From assembly GCA_037178675.1 (NCBI GenBank), contig JAYMGJ010000424.1, positions 1 to 30,383 on the forward strand: a stretch of 30,383 bases of DNA, given 5' to 3'. Every line of letters begins with the position of its first letter. Position 1 is the first letter of the stretch. A model generated the notes under the pieces. It was not told the origin of the DNA, searched no databases, and saw nothing but the letters and a program-made list of their open reading frames with translations. Positions 1 to 8,390 of the stretch are shown here, one piece after another. The DNA is from Scleroderma bovista (lineage: Eukaryota > Basidiomycota > Agaricomycetes > Boletales > Sclerodermataceae). The position numbers and the translations under genes were made by a program.

Positions 1-2113
1 TACTAACACCGGTTTATATTCAACTACTCGGACATCGTGGTCCCTCTTACCCGGCTCACCTGGAAAGATGCTCCTTGGAACTTCTCCGACAACTGTCGAT
101 GCTCCTTCAATGCGCTGAAGCATGCCTTCACCACCGCGCCTATCCTCACTCATTTTATTCTGGACACCCCTATCATTGTGGAAACTGACACCTCCGACTA
201 CACCATCACTGGCATCTTGTCTATTACCTGTGCCGACAGAGAGATCCGTCCGGTCGCGTACTACTCCTGAACTTTGACTGCTCCGGAGCTGAACTACGAC
301 ACCCATGATAAGGAATTGCTTGCTATCTTTGAAGCATTCTGGAACTGGCACCACTATCTTGAAGGTTCCGCTCCCCCTATTGACGTTGTTACGGACCACA
401 AGAACCTTGAGTATTTCTCCACCTCAAAAGTACTTTCCCGCCAGCAAGCCCGGTGGTCTGAATTTCTCTCCCAATTTAATCTTGTCATTTGTTTCCGTCC
501 TGGAAAACTCGGTGCCAAGCCAGACGCTCTCACTAGACGATGGGACATCTACCCCAAAGAGGGGGATAGTGGCTACGCCCGGGTTAACCCCCAGAACCTC
601 CGCCCGGTGTTCACTCAAGAACAGCTCACTAATTCACTTCACGCTACTTACCTAGAGTTTCCGGTCCTCCATGCAGTCGCGATCATGGACGTGAAAACAC
701 TCCATAGCAACATCCTTTCGGCACTACCCTCTAACCCCATTGCCCAGATCCACCTCACAGATCTACCGGACTCTCAGTGGTCCACAGACAAGGTTGGATT
801 CCTTCAACTAGACAGTCACATATACATACCAGACTCGGACGACCTCTGTCTCCAGGTTCTCCGGTCTCGACATGACCACCCACTCGCTGGTCACTTTGGG
901 CAAAACCAGACTCTAGAGCTAATCCGACGTCAGTACACTTGGCCTGGTCTCCGGACCTTTGTCAAAGATTACGTCCAGTCCTGTACCTCCTGCGCAAGAG
1001 CTAAGACACTGCGCCATAGACCCTATGGATTGCTGAAACAGCTCCCCATACCGGAGAAGCCATGGAATTCCATCTCTATGGATTTCATCGAGCAACTCCC
1101 TTCATCCACTGGCTTCACAGCCATCCTGGTCGTGGTAGACCGGCTTTCTAAACAAGCCATCTTCATCCCTACATCACTAGCCTGGAGCTCATAAAACTCT
1201 TCTTGCTCCACATATTCTCCAAGCACGGTGTTCCCGCCCACGTTACCTCAGCCAGTGGTACAGAGTTTGTCTCACATTTCTTCCGTTCACTTGGGAAAGC
1301 CCTTGACATGCGCCTCCACTTCACCTCCGGTTACCACCTGGAGGGCGATGGCCAGACTGAGCAGTCTAACCAGACCCTTGAACAGTACCTCCGGATCTAC
1401 TGCAACTACCAGCAGGACAACTGGGTGGACTTACTTCCACTGGCAGAGTTCGCATACAACAACACACCTAGTGCTACCACCCTAACATCTCTGTCTACCC
1501 AGAACACAACATGACCTCCGCTAGGGCGCATGACTACGCAGTCGACCTTGAGTCACTGCATCAATACCTTCGTGAAGAAATGGCTAACACACAACTTCGC
1601 TACCAAGGTCCGGCTGATGCCAAACGTACCCCAGCACCGGACTTCAAAGTAGGCGATCAAGTATATGTCAAAGCCAAGTACTTCCGGTCGACTCAACCAT
1701 CCAAAAAACTATTGGAAAAGAACCTTGGGCCGTATACCATTATAGCTCAAGTAGGCTCACTCTCTTTTACACTCTGCCTTCCAGATTCCATGCGCGCTGT
1801 TCACCCCATCTTCCATGTCTCCCAACTCGAACCGGCTGTACCCAACATCATACCGAACCGGATACAGCCTCCTCCGCCACCAGTCGAAGTAGATGGTGAA
1901 CCGGAGTTCGAGATCTCTGAGATCCTCAACTCCAAGGTTGACTGTCGCCATAAATCGTGCAAGCTACTCTACTTGGTATGTTGGTCCGGCTATGAGGGAA
2001 CTGACGAAGAAACGTCATGGCTACTTGCCACCGAACTTGGCAATGCAACAGAACTCTTAGAAAACTACCATGTCCGGTACCTGGACAAACCCAGACCACT
2101 CGCATCCATGTAG
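1..2113 (+). pseudogene. Broken gypsy pol: RT end, RNase H, integrase, chromodomain
   Basis: Remnant of the pol polyprotein, which in a live element copies RNA to DNA and inserts it. The fragment opens at the end of reverse transcriptase, with an in-frame stop at 4-6. RNase H keeps the acidic motifs VETDTSDY, DKELLAI and VVTDHKN. The integrase His2Cys2 finger is visible at about 870-1005 (H, H, then CTSC). Integrase starts with SMDFIEQLP at 1075. Its second catalytic Asp is lost: the family reads SDRGTEF where this copy reads SASGTEF (about 1251-1270). The Glu in GDGQTEQ remains. The C-terminus (about 1909-2098) is a chromodomain with EFEISEIL and the CWSGY motif. Breaks: stop 268-270, frameshift near 1171, and a frame change near 1480 that looks like a small deletion of about 11 codons. 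Clearly dead. Confidence 0.93.
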
Positions 2114-2273
2114 TATTACTCTCACCTTCCGTTTCCTTTATCTGTTTCCCCTATCTGTTTCATTCTGCCTCAAGTAATATCACTCACTCTCAGTTCCAGT
2201 CAACTTTTCTTTATAAAACAAAAAGTGAAACTAATTTACAATTTCTATTTACAAAGAGTCTGGACTGGACCAC

Positions 2274-3326
2274 TTACTCCGGCACAGTGCCGCCAGGGTT
2301 CTCTTGCTCCTCTTGGAGCCCCTGGACCTCCTGTTCGACCTCCTCTGGGTCGACCTCCAGCTCGCTGTCCTCCAACTCCTTGTCCTCGTCCCAAGGTGCT
2401 GTAAAAAACTGGCACTCCTCAAGAAAAGTCTCAAGGCCCGCCGTCAGCTGCTCGTTCCCTCTGGCCACCGAATGGGTGGCATCCGCGACCTGGCGCATCT
2501 GACCAGTCATCTCCTCCACTGCTCTGGTCAACCGGTCCAACCATTCCAGGAACAGCACAGGATCAAACCCAGGCCATTTCCCAGACGGCCCCGGCACTTC
2601 GACGATGTCGTCGTCGTCATCAACTACCTTCGCCGCCATCTTCTTTTTCTTGCGCTTCTCACCTCCTCGCGGTGACATCACCACCTCCTTCTCCTTCGCC
2701 TTGCCCTTCGCCTTGTCCACTGCCGGACCCAGACCCCCCACCTCTGGCCACTTGCACCGTTCCTTGAGTCCGGTGCACTTCATGCACGCGCGTTGCTTGG
2801 GCTTTTCAGGGTCCCGCTCACACTTGGCCTTGTGCTTGGCACAACGAACACACCTGCCAGGAGGTTAATAAAATCGTAAGAAAGGGTAAAACAGTTACTT
2901 ACCAGACTTCCTCACTCCAGTCTCCACTCGGACCTGCCTCTGGCTCTTCCCTCGCCCTTTTCTTTGATGCCTCCTGCGCCAGCGCCCTCTGCCTCGCAGC
3001 GACCTCTGCAGCCCTCCACTGCACCTCTGCCTGTTCCTTCTCTGCCTGCTCACACGCTTGGCGCTCTGCCTCTGCCTTTGCTCTCTCTGCCTCCTCTTGT
3101 GCTCTCACCTCTGCCTCCTCACGTGCTCTTCTCTCCGCCTCTTCCCTGCACTGCTTCTCCTCCCTCTTCACTTGCTTGCAACGATGGTGCTCCTTCACTT
3201 TGGCGTCGAGAACATCGGACTCATCCTTGCTACCGGACTGTAACTCCAGTGTGGAGGCCTTTGTCCAATCCTTGGACTCGTGGCAGCAGGGGTGACGGGG
3301 CTAATGGACTTGGCAGTGGCAGACAT
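2274..3326 (-). pseudogene. Antisense spliced gene inside the gypsy element, Zn2Cys6-like
   Basis: A minus-strand gene lies between pol and the 3' LTR. I choose ATG 3326 (MSATAKSISPV). Exon 1 (3326-2903) is followed by a 49-nt GT-AG intron (2902-2854) and exon 2 ends at TAA 2274-2276. The product has a Ser/Thr-rich start, a long charged Glu/Arg/Ala coiled-coil (about 3190-2960), then CVRCAKHKAKC and CMKCTGLKERC separated by 11 residues. That is the CX2CX6C-X11-CX2CX6C spacing of fungal Zn2Cys6 DNA-binding clusters. A KRKKKK basic run, a poly-Asp run and a helical C-terminus follow. The reading frame changes once near 3270, so this copy looks broken. The cysteine spacing is seen directly. A DNA-binding or element-regulating role is inference. 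I recall similar antisense genes in other agaricomycete gypsy elements but cannot search for them here. Confidence 0.72.
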
Positions 3327-3473
3327 TTTCAGATGGCAGTAAATTGGGGGTAAAGGCAAAACTGGTCTGATCTTTATAGATCCAAAATTCGTACTCAGAC
3401 ATTCACTCCGGACTCCGCATTGTCTTAGGTGACCACACATCAGCCTCGTTGGGGCCTCATGGGTTCAGCCCCT

Positions 3474-3486
3474 AAAAGGGGGATAC
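3474..3486 (+). other. Polypurine tract of gypsy element
   Basis: The run AAAAGGGGGATAC ends directly at the TGTTAC start of the 3' LTR at 3487. This is the usual place and composition of the plus-strand DNA primer of an LTR retrotransposon. Confidence 0.8.
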
Positions 3487-3724
3487 TGTTACAACCATGT
3501 CCAGCTCCGGATCATATCCGGTTACTCTGGTCACATTGCAGCCCTACAGCTCAACTCTGGTCATTCTCACTTACTCCGGTCACAGTCGCGCAGATATGCT
3601 TCCGCTAACTACATCCTTTGGTCTAGTCTGCTTCCAGTCCTTACCACACTTCCCTGTCTACCCTGCCTGTTCGTGAGTTCTCTGTGAACTCGATATATAC
3701 TAGACCTTGTAGTATTTTCACTGG

Positions 3725-3808
3725 ACCTGACTTTATTTTTACTGGACCTGACTTTATTTTCACCGGACCTGACTTTATTTTCACCAGACCTGACTTTATT
3801 TTCACCAG
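3725..3808 (+). repeat. 21-bp tandem repeat in gypsy LTR, four full units
   Basis: Four full units of the form ACCTGACTTTATTTTCACCR plus one base, with partial units at both sides, lie in the U3 part of the LTR upstream of its TATA box. Units differ by one or two bases. The solo LTR at 13857-14496 has only about two units and is shorter (640 versus 673 bp), so copy number varies within the family. Such arrays in U3 often hold transcription-factor sites, which is inference here. Confidence 0.88.
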
Positions 3809-3898
3809 ACCTGACCTAGTCCTAACTCCGGTCATCCCTTGTCTGCTATTAGGTTGTTTACTTGTCACCGTATGTACTCAACCCTAGTTTCTACTTAG

Positions 3899-3906
3899 TA
3901 TAAATA
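3899..3906 (+). promoter_or_regulatory. TATA box of gypsy LTR
   Basis: TATAAATA within AGTATAAATACCC lies about 260 bp before the LTR end, a normal place for the U3/R promoter of an LTR element. Confidence 0.55.
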
Positions 3907-4159
3907 CCCTCTAGTTTACCTTGTACACCTCAGTCTGAAATCAACTATAGTCACTACTCCTGTCCCTGTCTCTGTCTCCGTCATCGTCACCTTAACTGGA
4001 ACCTATGCAAGGGATCAATGCACATCGTCCTTGTCGTTGAATCCAAGCGGTCACCAACTCTGGCCGGACTATCCCTTGTCCAGCCCTCTGCCCTCCTCCT
4101 TCGTCCGCCTTCGTCCAGACTTGACCAGACCCCCTACCGGAGTAGACCCGGACTTGACA

Positions 4160-4492
4160 TTGATCTACCTCTTTGAGATCATTCACCACTTCCTGGCACA
4201 GATCATCATTTTGTGGCGACTGGGGCACCTTCTTTTGTAAACCTAAGGTAGGCTTCTTGAATTGTTGAGCTTGATTTGATACTTTCATTGCCAGATCATC
4301 TTCGATACATGCAGCATGCTGAATACCAGCCTGAATAGTGGCTGCCCTTTGGGAGTTCTCAATGATCTTGGCTGCCTTCTCAGCCTGTACAACGTCTGTG
4401 GGCTGTCGAGCTACAGGTAAGTCAGGCTTGCCAGGATGAGCATACTTATTAGCTGATCATGTGCCAATAGTGTGCGTTGGCTGGCTCACCAT
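4160..4492 (-). pseudogene. N-terminal fragment of unknown protein cut by gypsy LTR
   Basis: On the minus strand an ATG at 4492 opens a frame beginning MVSQPTHTIGT. It is stopped by TGA at 4459-4457 and then continues open with a charged, Ala/Gln/Glu-rich helical region to 4160, where the gypsy LTR begins. The TGA is where an Arg CGA could have decayed. The rest of the gene would lie on the far side of the gypsy element, to the left of this window. It starts back to back with the Plavaka transposase (ATG 4666), only about 170 bp away. I do not recognise the family and assign no function. Confidence 0.5.
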
Positions 4493-4665
4493 GACTGCGA
4501 TAGGCGATAGGTTGTTTGTTGGGAGACCAAGTCCTCACCACATATGTTTTTTTCTCTCCCTCAGCCACTTAAAGTTAAAACTGCACAGTTCATAGATGAC
4601 ATATCTACTCCGAATGACAGCTCATCTGGGAGTGGCCTGCCAGTGGATAGACATGTGCGCACACC

Positions 4666-6889
4666 ATGCCTCGCCACCCACCAGAACGGCCGTTTGGCCA
4701 CAGAATCTATGTCTGTGGTGTCAATGGCTGCACCAAGACTTGTTCATCTCGGGGCGGTGTGAAATGACACATCCAACAGTGGCACCTTGACTCCGTCCAC
4801 AGCCAGCGTCAGACTCTGCTGAAATGCATGAAGCATATCAAGATTACAACTTCACAGATGGCATGGATCCGCCTGGGTTGGATGAACCCATCACAGGTGT
4901 AGGGCAATGTCCTTGAGTGCAGAACACCAGTTATCACCCTTTACTTGATGGTGTGTACAATTCTGTCAACGCACCAAATACAATTGCTTACCATTGCCAT
5001 GCAGGAACTCCATGCAATCGTGCTGGTCATTATCTACCACCCGACTCCCCCCCTCCAAATCCAAGTCCCCTTCCAGACGACTATAGTCCCTATGAAAGCA
5101 GGGCAGCTTTTCAGCTCGCTGAATTTCTATACAGTCATGAACAGATGCCGGCCAGGAAGATCAATGAATTACTGGCCATCATGGCTTCAATGTACAACAA
5201 GGATCCCCCCTTTCATTCACACAAGGATATGTATGACACGATTGACACTACAAGACATGGGGACTCTCCTTGGCAATCGTTCTCTGTGACATATTCAGGT
5301 GCAATGCCTGATGGTGACCCCCCTTCTTGGATGACCGCCGAGTATGACATATGGTACTGTGACCCAAAGGTGGTGCTTGAGCACCAACTCGCAAACCCTG
5401 ACTTCAAGGGTGAAATTGATTACACTGCAAAAGTTGTTCTTGATGAAGATGGACATCACAAGGTATGTGACTTGATGTCTGGTCAGTGGGCGTTTGAACA
5501 GTCAGTAAGTGGTTTTTTCTAATTGCCGTTGAAGTACTAGCTAACATCTAGTGATCTCAGGACATCATTGCAAAGGATGCCGACATGCATGGTGCCATGT
5601 TTGTGCCAGTAGTTCTTGGGAGTGACAAGACTACTGTATTGGTTGCGACAGGTCATACAGAATATTACCCACTTTACGTCTCACTTGGGAACATCCACAA
5701 CAACGTCCACTGAGTGCACTGTGATGCTGTAACCATCCTCGCATTTCTTGCCATTCCCAAGAGTCAGTACGTCATGTGTGGTACTACTTGCATTGCATAC
5801 TCATATGTTCCACTGTAGCCGGTGAGGCCCACAAAAATGATCCTGCCTTCCACTGTTTTCACCGCCAGCTCTTCCATAGTTTAATTGCAGCTGTGTTGGA
5901 CTCACTGAAGCCATACATGACCAAGCCAGAAGTCACCTTGTGTCCAGATGGGCATTTTCACCATGTTATATATGGACTGGGGCCCTACATTGCTGACTAT
6001 CCTGAACAGGTATTGTTGACTGGTGTGGTGCAGGGATGGTGTCCATGGTAAGTCAGTGCAACACTCCATGTAATATAACTCACCATTGCCATCAGATGCA
6101 CTGCCCGCAATAATAACTTGGATGGCAGTGGTGGGCATTGGTCCCACAAACTTTCTGAGGTGCTACGCGATGTCCTGGATCCCCAAACACTTTCAAATGA
6201 CTATGGCATTGTTCACGACATTGTGATGCGTGCATGTGTGTATGGACCTATTTCCAGCCTAGCTTACTATAGACAAATAGCCTTTTACTTCAGACTTTCC
6301 ATGCACAGACATTCATGAACTTATCGCCCTGGACCTTCTGCATCAATTGATCAAGGGCACGTTCAAGGACCATCTTGTCACCTGGATCAATGAGTTTTTG
6401 GAGCTTGAGCATGGCAAGCAGCATGCCAGTGAAATCATTCACAGGTAAGTGATTGTGATTGTGTCACCACAAACTCATTGAGATGTTACTAGGATTGCAG
6501 CTGTTCCATCCTTTCCTGCACTGTGGTGATTTCTGGAAGGCTGTGGGTTCAAACAATGGACCAGAGATGATTCCAAGGCACTAATGAAGGTAAGTAGGTC
6601 ATGTTTCCACTCTGGATGTGGCTCATGAGTTTTTTCGATGGTGAGGTATATTTGCCAGCCATAGCTGGCCATGTTCCCCCTGGTATCATGGTGCATGTGC
6701 TGAGCACACTTCTGGATTTCTGTTACCTGGTCTGGTGTTCTGTCCTTAACGAAGTAACCCTGGATCCAATCAACGTGGCTGTAGAATGCTTCCATCAAGA
6801 ACAGACCATTTTTATTGCATCTGGTGTGCGTGTCCACTTATCCCTCCCCCATCAACATGCCATGGTGCATTATGTCAACAAGAAAGTAT
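4666..6889 (+). pseudogene. Plavaka-type DNA transposase, decayed and 3' truncated
   Basis: Remnant of an intron-containing Plavaka transposase, a CACTA-related cut-and-paste family common in Agaricomycetes. It opens with a C2H2-type finger, CGVNGCTKTCSSRGGVK and then H-X4-H (4714-4785). Family landmarks follow: YHPLLDG (about 4932), an ID.TRHGDSPW region (about 5240), LGSDKTTVLVATGHTEYYP (about 5617-5670), CPDGHFHHVIYGLGPYIADYPEQ (about 5940-6010), DLLHQLIKGTFKDHLVTWINE (about 6330-6395), YLPAIAGHVP (about 6649) and LPHQHAMVHY (about 6844). Clear introns are 5505-5560, 6590-6645 and one near 6445-6499. In-frame stops occur at 4765-4767, 4914-4916 and 5711-5713. The conserved C-terminal part is absent. 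Family assignment rests on recalled motifs; death of the copy is certain. Confidence 0.85.
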
Positions 6890-6942
6890 GATTATATCTT
6901 ATCTTAATCTAATCTTGGAGATTTCCAGAGATCACAGTTACA

Positions 6943-7351
6943 TGTGATTCAGAGTAGTGTCAACCGGATTACCAGTAGATCACATGACCGGCTCCACAGA
7001 ATAGCCAGAACTATCACATGCAAGGCACATGTTTAACACATGCTGATGCACATTACAAGCACATTTCCAGATAATTACATTTATGGAAACTGCACTTACT
7101 ACATATGGGAAAATGGTGAAATAGGCGAGAATAATACTTATCTACGCACAGACCATGTACCACAGGTATATATACCCTGTAGGATATCCCATGTAGAGTA
7201 ATGAACTCAGTGTCTAACACCTAGTTCAATACAGTTCAACTGTTCTCTCATTACTCACTACTTCATAAACAACTCAACTTCAAGAACTGGCTACTAGCTA
7301 TCAAGATATGCTTGTGCTACCCATTGCTGTTGCCTCAGTTTTGTTGCTACA
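6943..7351 (+). repeat. Copia-type 5' LTR, right end certain, left end not
   Basis: The right boundary is fixed by a tRNA primer-binding site that starts at 7352, right after the terminal CTACA. A TATATATA box sits at 7167-7174, followed by a CT-rich leader typical of R/U5. The start is uncertain: TGTGATTC at 6943 is a candidate, but TG at 6888 or 6958 is possible. The LTR appears to have truncated the Plavaka gene on its left. I find no second copy in the window, so the 3' LTR is missing or outside. Confidence 0.55.
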
Positions 7352-7363
7352 GGTTATGAGCCC
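7352..7363 (+). other. Primer-binding site, half-tRNA type (initiator Met)
   Basis: GGTTATGAGCCC is the exact reverse complement of GGGCTCATAACC, the anticodon arm of eukaryotic initiator tRNA-Met. Drosophila copia is known to prime from a fragment cut in this arm. The same 12-mer lies immediately inside the 5' LTR of the minus-strand copia element (22285-22296), which supports both calls. Confidence 0.85.
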
Positions 7364-7421
7364 TGTCTAAGGCCATACCAGGAAGCATACAACAGTTCTG
7401 TCTTCATCACTGTCTCCTGCT

Positions 7422-8039
7422 ATGAACCTTAGGCAGCTCGTAGCTGAAGTTCTTCACAAGTTACCATTTGTTTTTGCCATGATATCTCTTATGATATATT
7501 CTTTGTTTGTGTTTTGGTTTGAATGCTGGAGATACAACTACATTGCTGCACTCTTCGTGTGCTATGCAGTTCATCTCTTGGTTACCTTGCAGCCACATCC
7601 TGCTCTTCCTCCCATTGTTGGCAATGAGGGATTATTCCCCAATGCTGATAACCCCCTTGGTGATGATGATGAGATTGTTACTGTCACTGTCACAGCTCCT
7701 CCTAGTGTCCATCAAATGGTGGATTTCTATTGGAGAGAAGCCACTCGAAACTATCGAGGGTATACACCAAGGACTAACCACAGAGCCGATGAGCTCAGTG
7801 GAAACATGGGACATATTAGAAGCCTTTTGCCTTTTAATATGCAGGACCACCTTGTCTTCACAAATCATGACCATTTTTATGGATACATTGATAGTCACAT
7901 CGCTGTTCCTGATCCTCGGTGGGCATTACACTACCAGTTCTATGTCTTGTTCAGACATTGGCAATCTGTTATCATTGAATCTTTTCCATATGATGAAGAG
8001 ATATTCATTGATAACATTTCAGATGCCAATTACCTTTGA
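7422..8039 (+). CDS. Unrecognised ORF with two predicted membrane segments
   Basis: A 205-codon open frame starts 59 bp after the primer-binding site, where gag would be expected in a copia element. The start is ATG 7422 (MNLRQLVAEVLHKL). Residues about 13-35 and 40-57 are strongly hydrophobic and look like two membrane segments. The rest is polar, with an acidic patch (GDDDE, about residues 79-83) and many Trp/Tyr/His residues. There is no zinc knuckle and no gag motif that I can see. It may be a captured or non-autonomous element gene, or a chance frame in decayed sequence. The following 8040-8390 is Ser/Arg-rich in another frame and may be a continuation after an undetected splice or frameshift. 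No function assigned. Confidence 0.35.
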   Translation: MNLRQLVAEVLHKLPFVFAMISLMIYSLFVFWFECWRYNYIAALFVCYAVHLLVTLQPHPALPPIVGNEGLFPNADNPLGDDDEIVTVTVTAPPSVHQMVDFYWREATRNYRGYTPRTNHRADELSGNMGHIRSLLPFNMQDHLVFTNHDHFYGYIDSHIAVPDPRWALHYQFYVLFRHWQSVIIESFPYDEEIFIDNISDANYL

Positions 8040-8390
8040 ACAGACATCAGACTCTGACTCGAGAAATTCACACAAGAACAGGCCCAGGCCGATCTCCAGG
8101 CAGAACTCATCTCAAGGCAGCTCGCTGACTTACATTCCTGCACCTCTGGCCAGGAGTGAAAGTGAGCTATGGATGCAGGAAAGAGGAAGGAGGGAACAAG
8201 GAAGGAGGATTGTAAGGATTGGAAGTCGTTGAGTGGTACAACCATGACAATCTCCTACTCCACCTCCATCCTATGCTGCTGACCACTGCAGAGCTCTTCA
8301 AGAGCAGTGGTGACGACACACAGATGTGATCGCTGAAGGAGAGGTCACCGCTGACATTCAATCCGTAGGTATCGTAAATGTTGTATATGA
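8040..8390. other. Unassigned stretch between ORF and long-LTR palindrome
   Basis: No recognisable gene. One frame is open to 8232 with Ser-, Arg- and Gln-rich residues and a basic end (GRREQGRRIVRIGSR), which could be the tail of the preceding ORF. The stretch stops at TGTCACACACC, the start of the long-LTR palindrome. Confidence 0.4.

Larger units (their letters stand above)
1..4159 (+). mobile_element. Ty3/gypsy chromodomain LTR retrotransposon, 3' part
   Basis: This is the 3' portion of a Ty3/gypsy element that runs in from the left edge. In order it holds the end of reverse transcriptase, RNase H, integrase and a chromodomain (1-2113), an antisense gene (2274-3326), a purine-rich tract (3474-3486) and the 3' LTR (3487-4159). 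The order RNase H, integrase, chromodomain is that of chromoviruses. The 5' LTR, gag, protease and the reverse transcriptase core are outside the window. The pol frame has stops and indels, so this copy cannot be autonomous. A related solo LTR lies inverted at 13857-14496. Confidence 0.93.
3487..4159 (+). repeat. Gypsy 3' LTR, 673 bp
   Basis: The LTR starts TGTTACAACC and ends GGACTTGACA, so it has TG...CA termini. Its limits are confirmed by the inverted homologous copy at 13857-14496, which is bounded by a target-site duplication. It contains a 21-bp tandem array (3725-3808) and a TATAAATA box (3899-3906). The sequence after 4159 is unrelated and reads TTGAT, the likely target duplication, which cannot be checked because the 5' end is outside the window. 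Confidence 0.9.

Noticed and set aside
2304..3243. Long plus-strand frames opposite the antisense gypsy gene
   Set aside because: They are Leu/Ser/Pro-rich mirror frames of a Glu/Arg-rich coding strand. The minus strand has the intron, the start context and the cysteine pattern.
3725..3808. 21-bp array as a CRISPR-like array
   Set aside because: The repeats are directly adjacent with no spacers and lie in a eukaryotic LTR; this is a simple tandem repeat.
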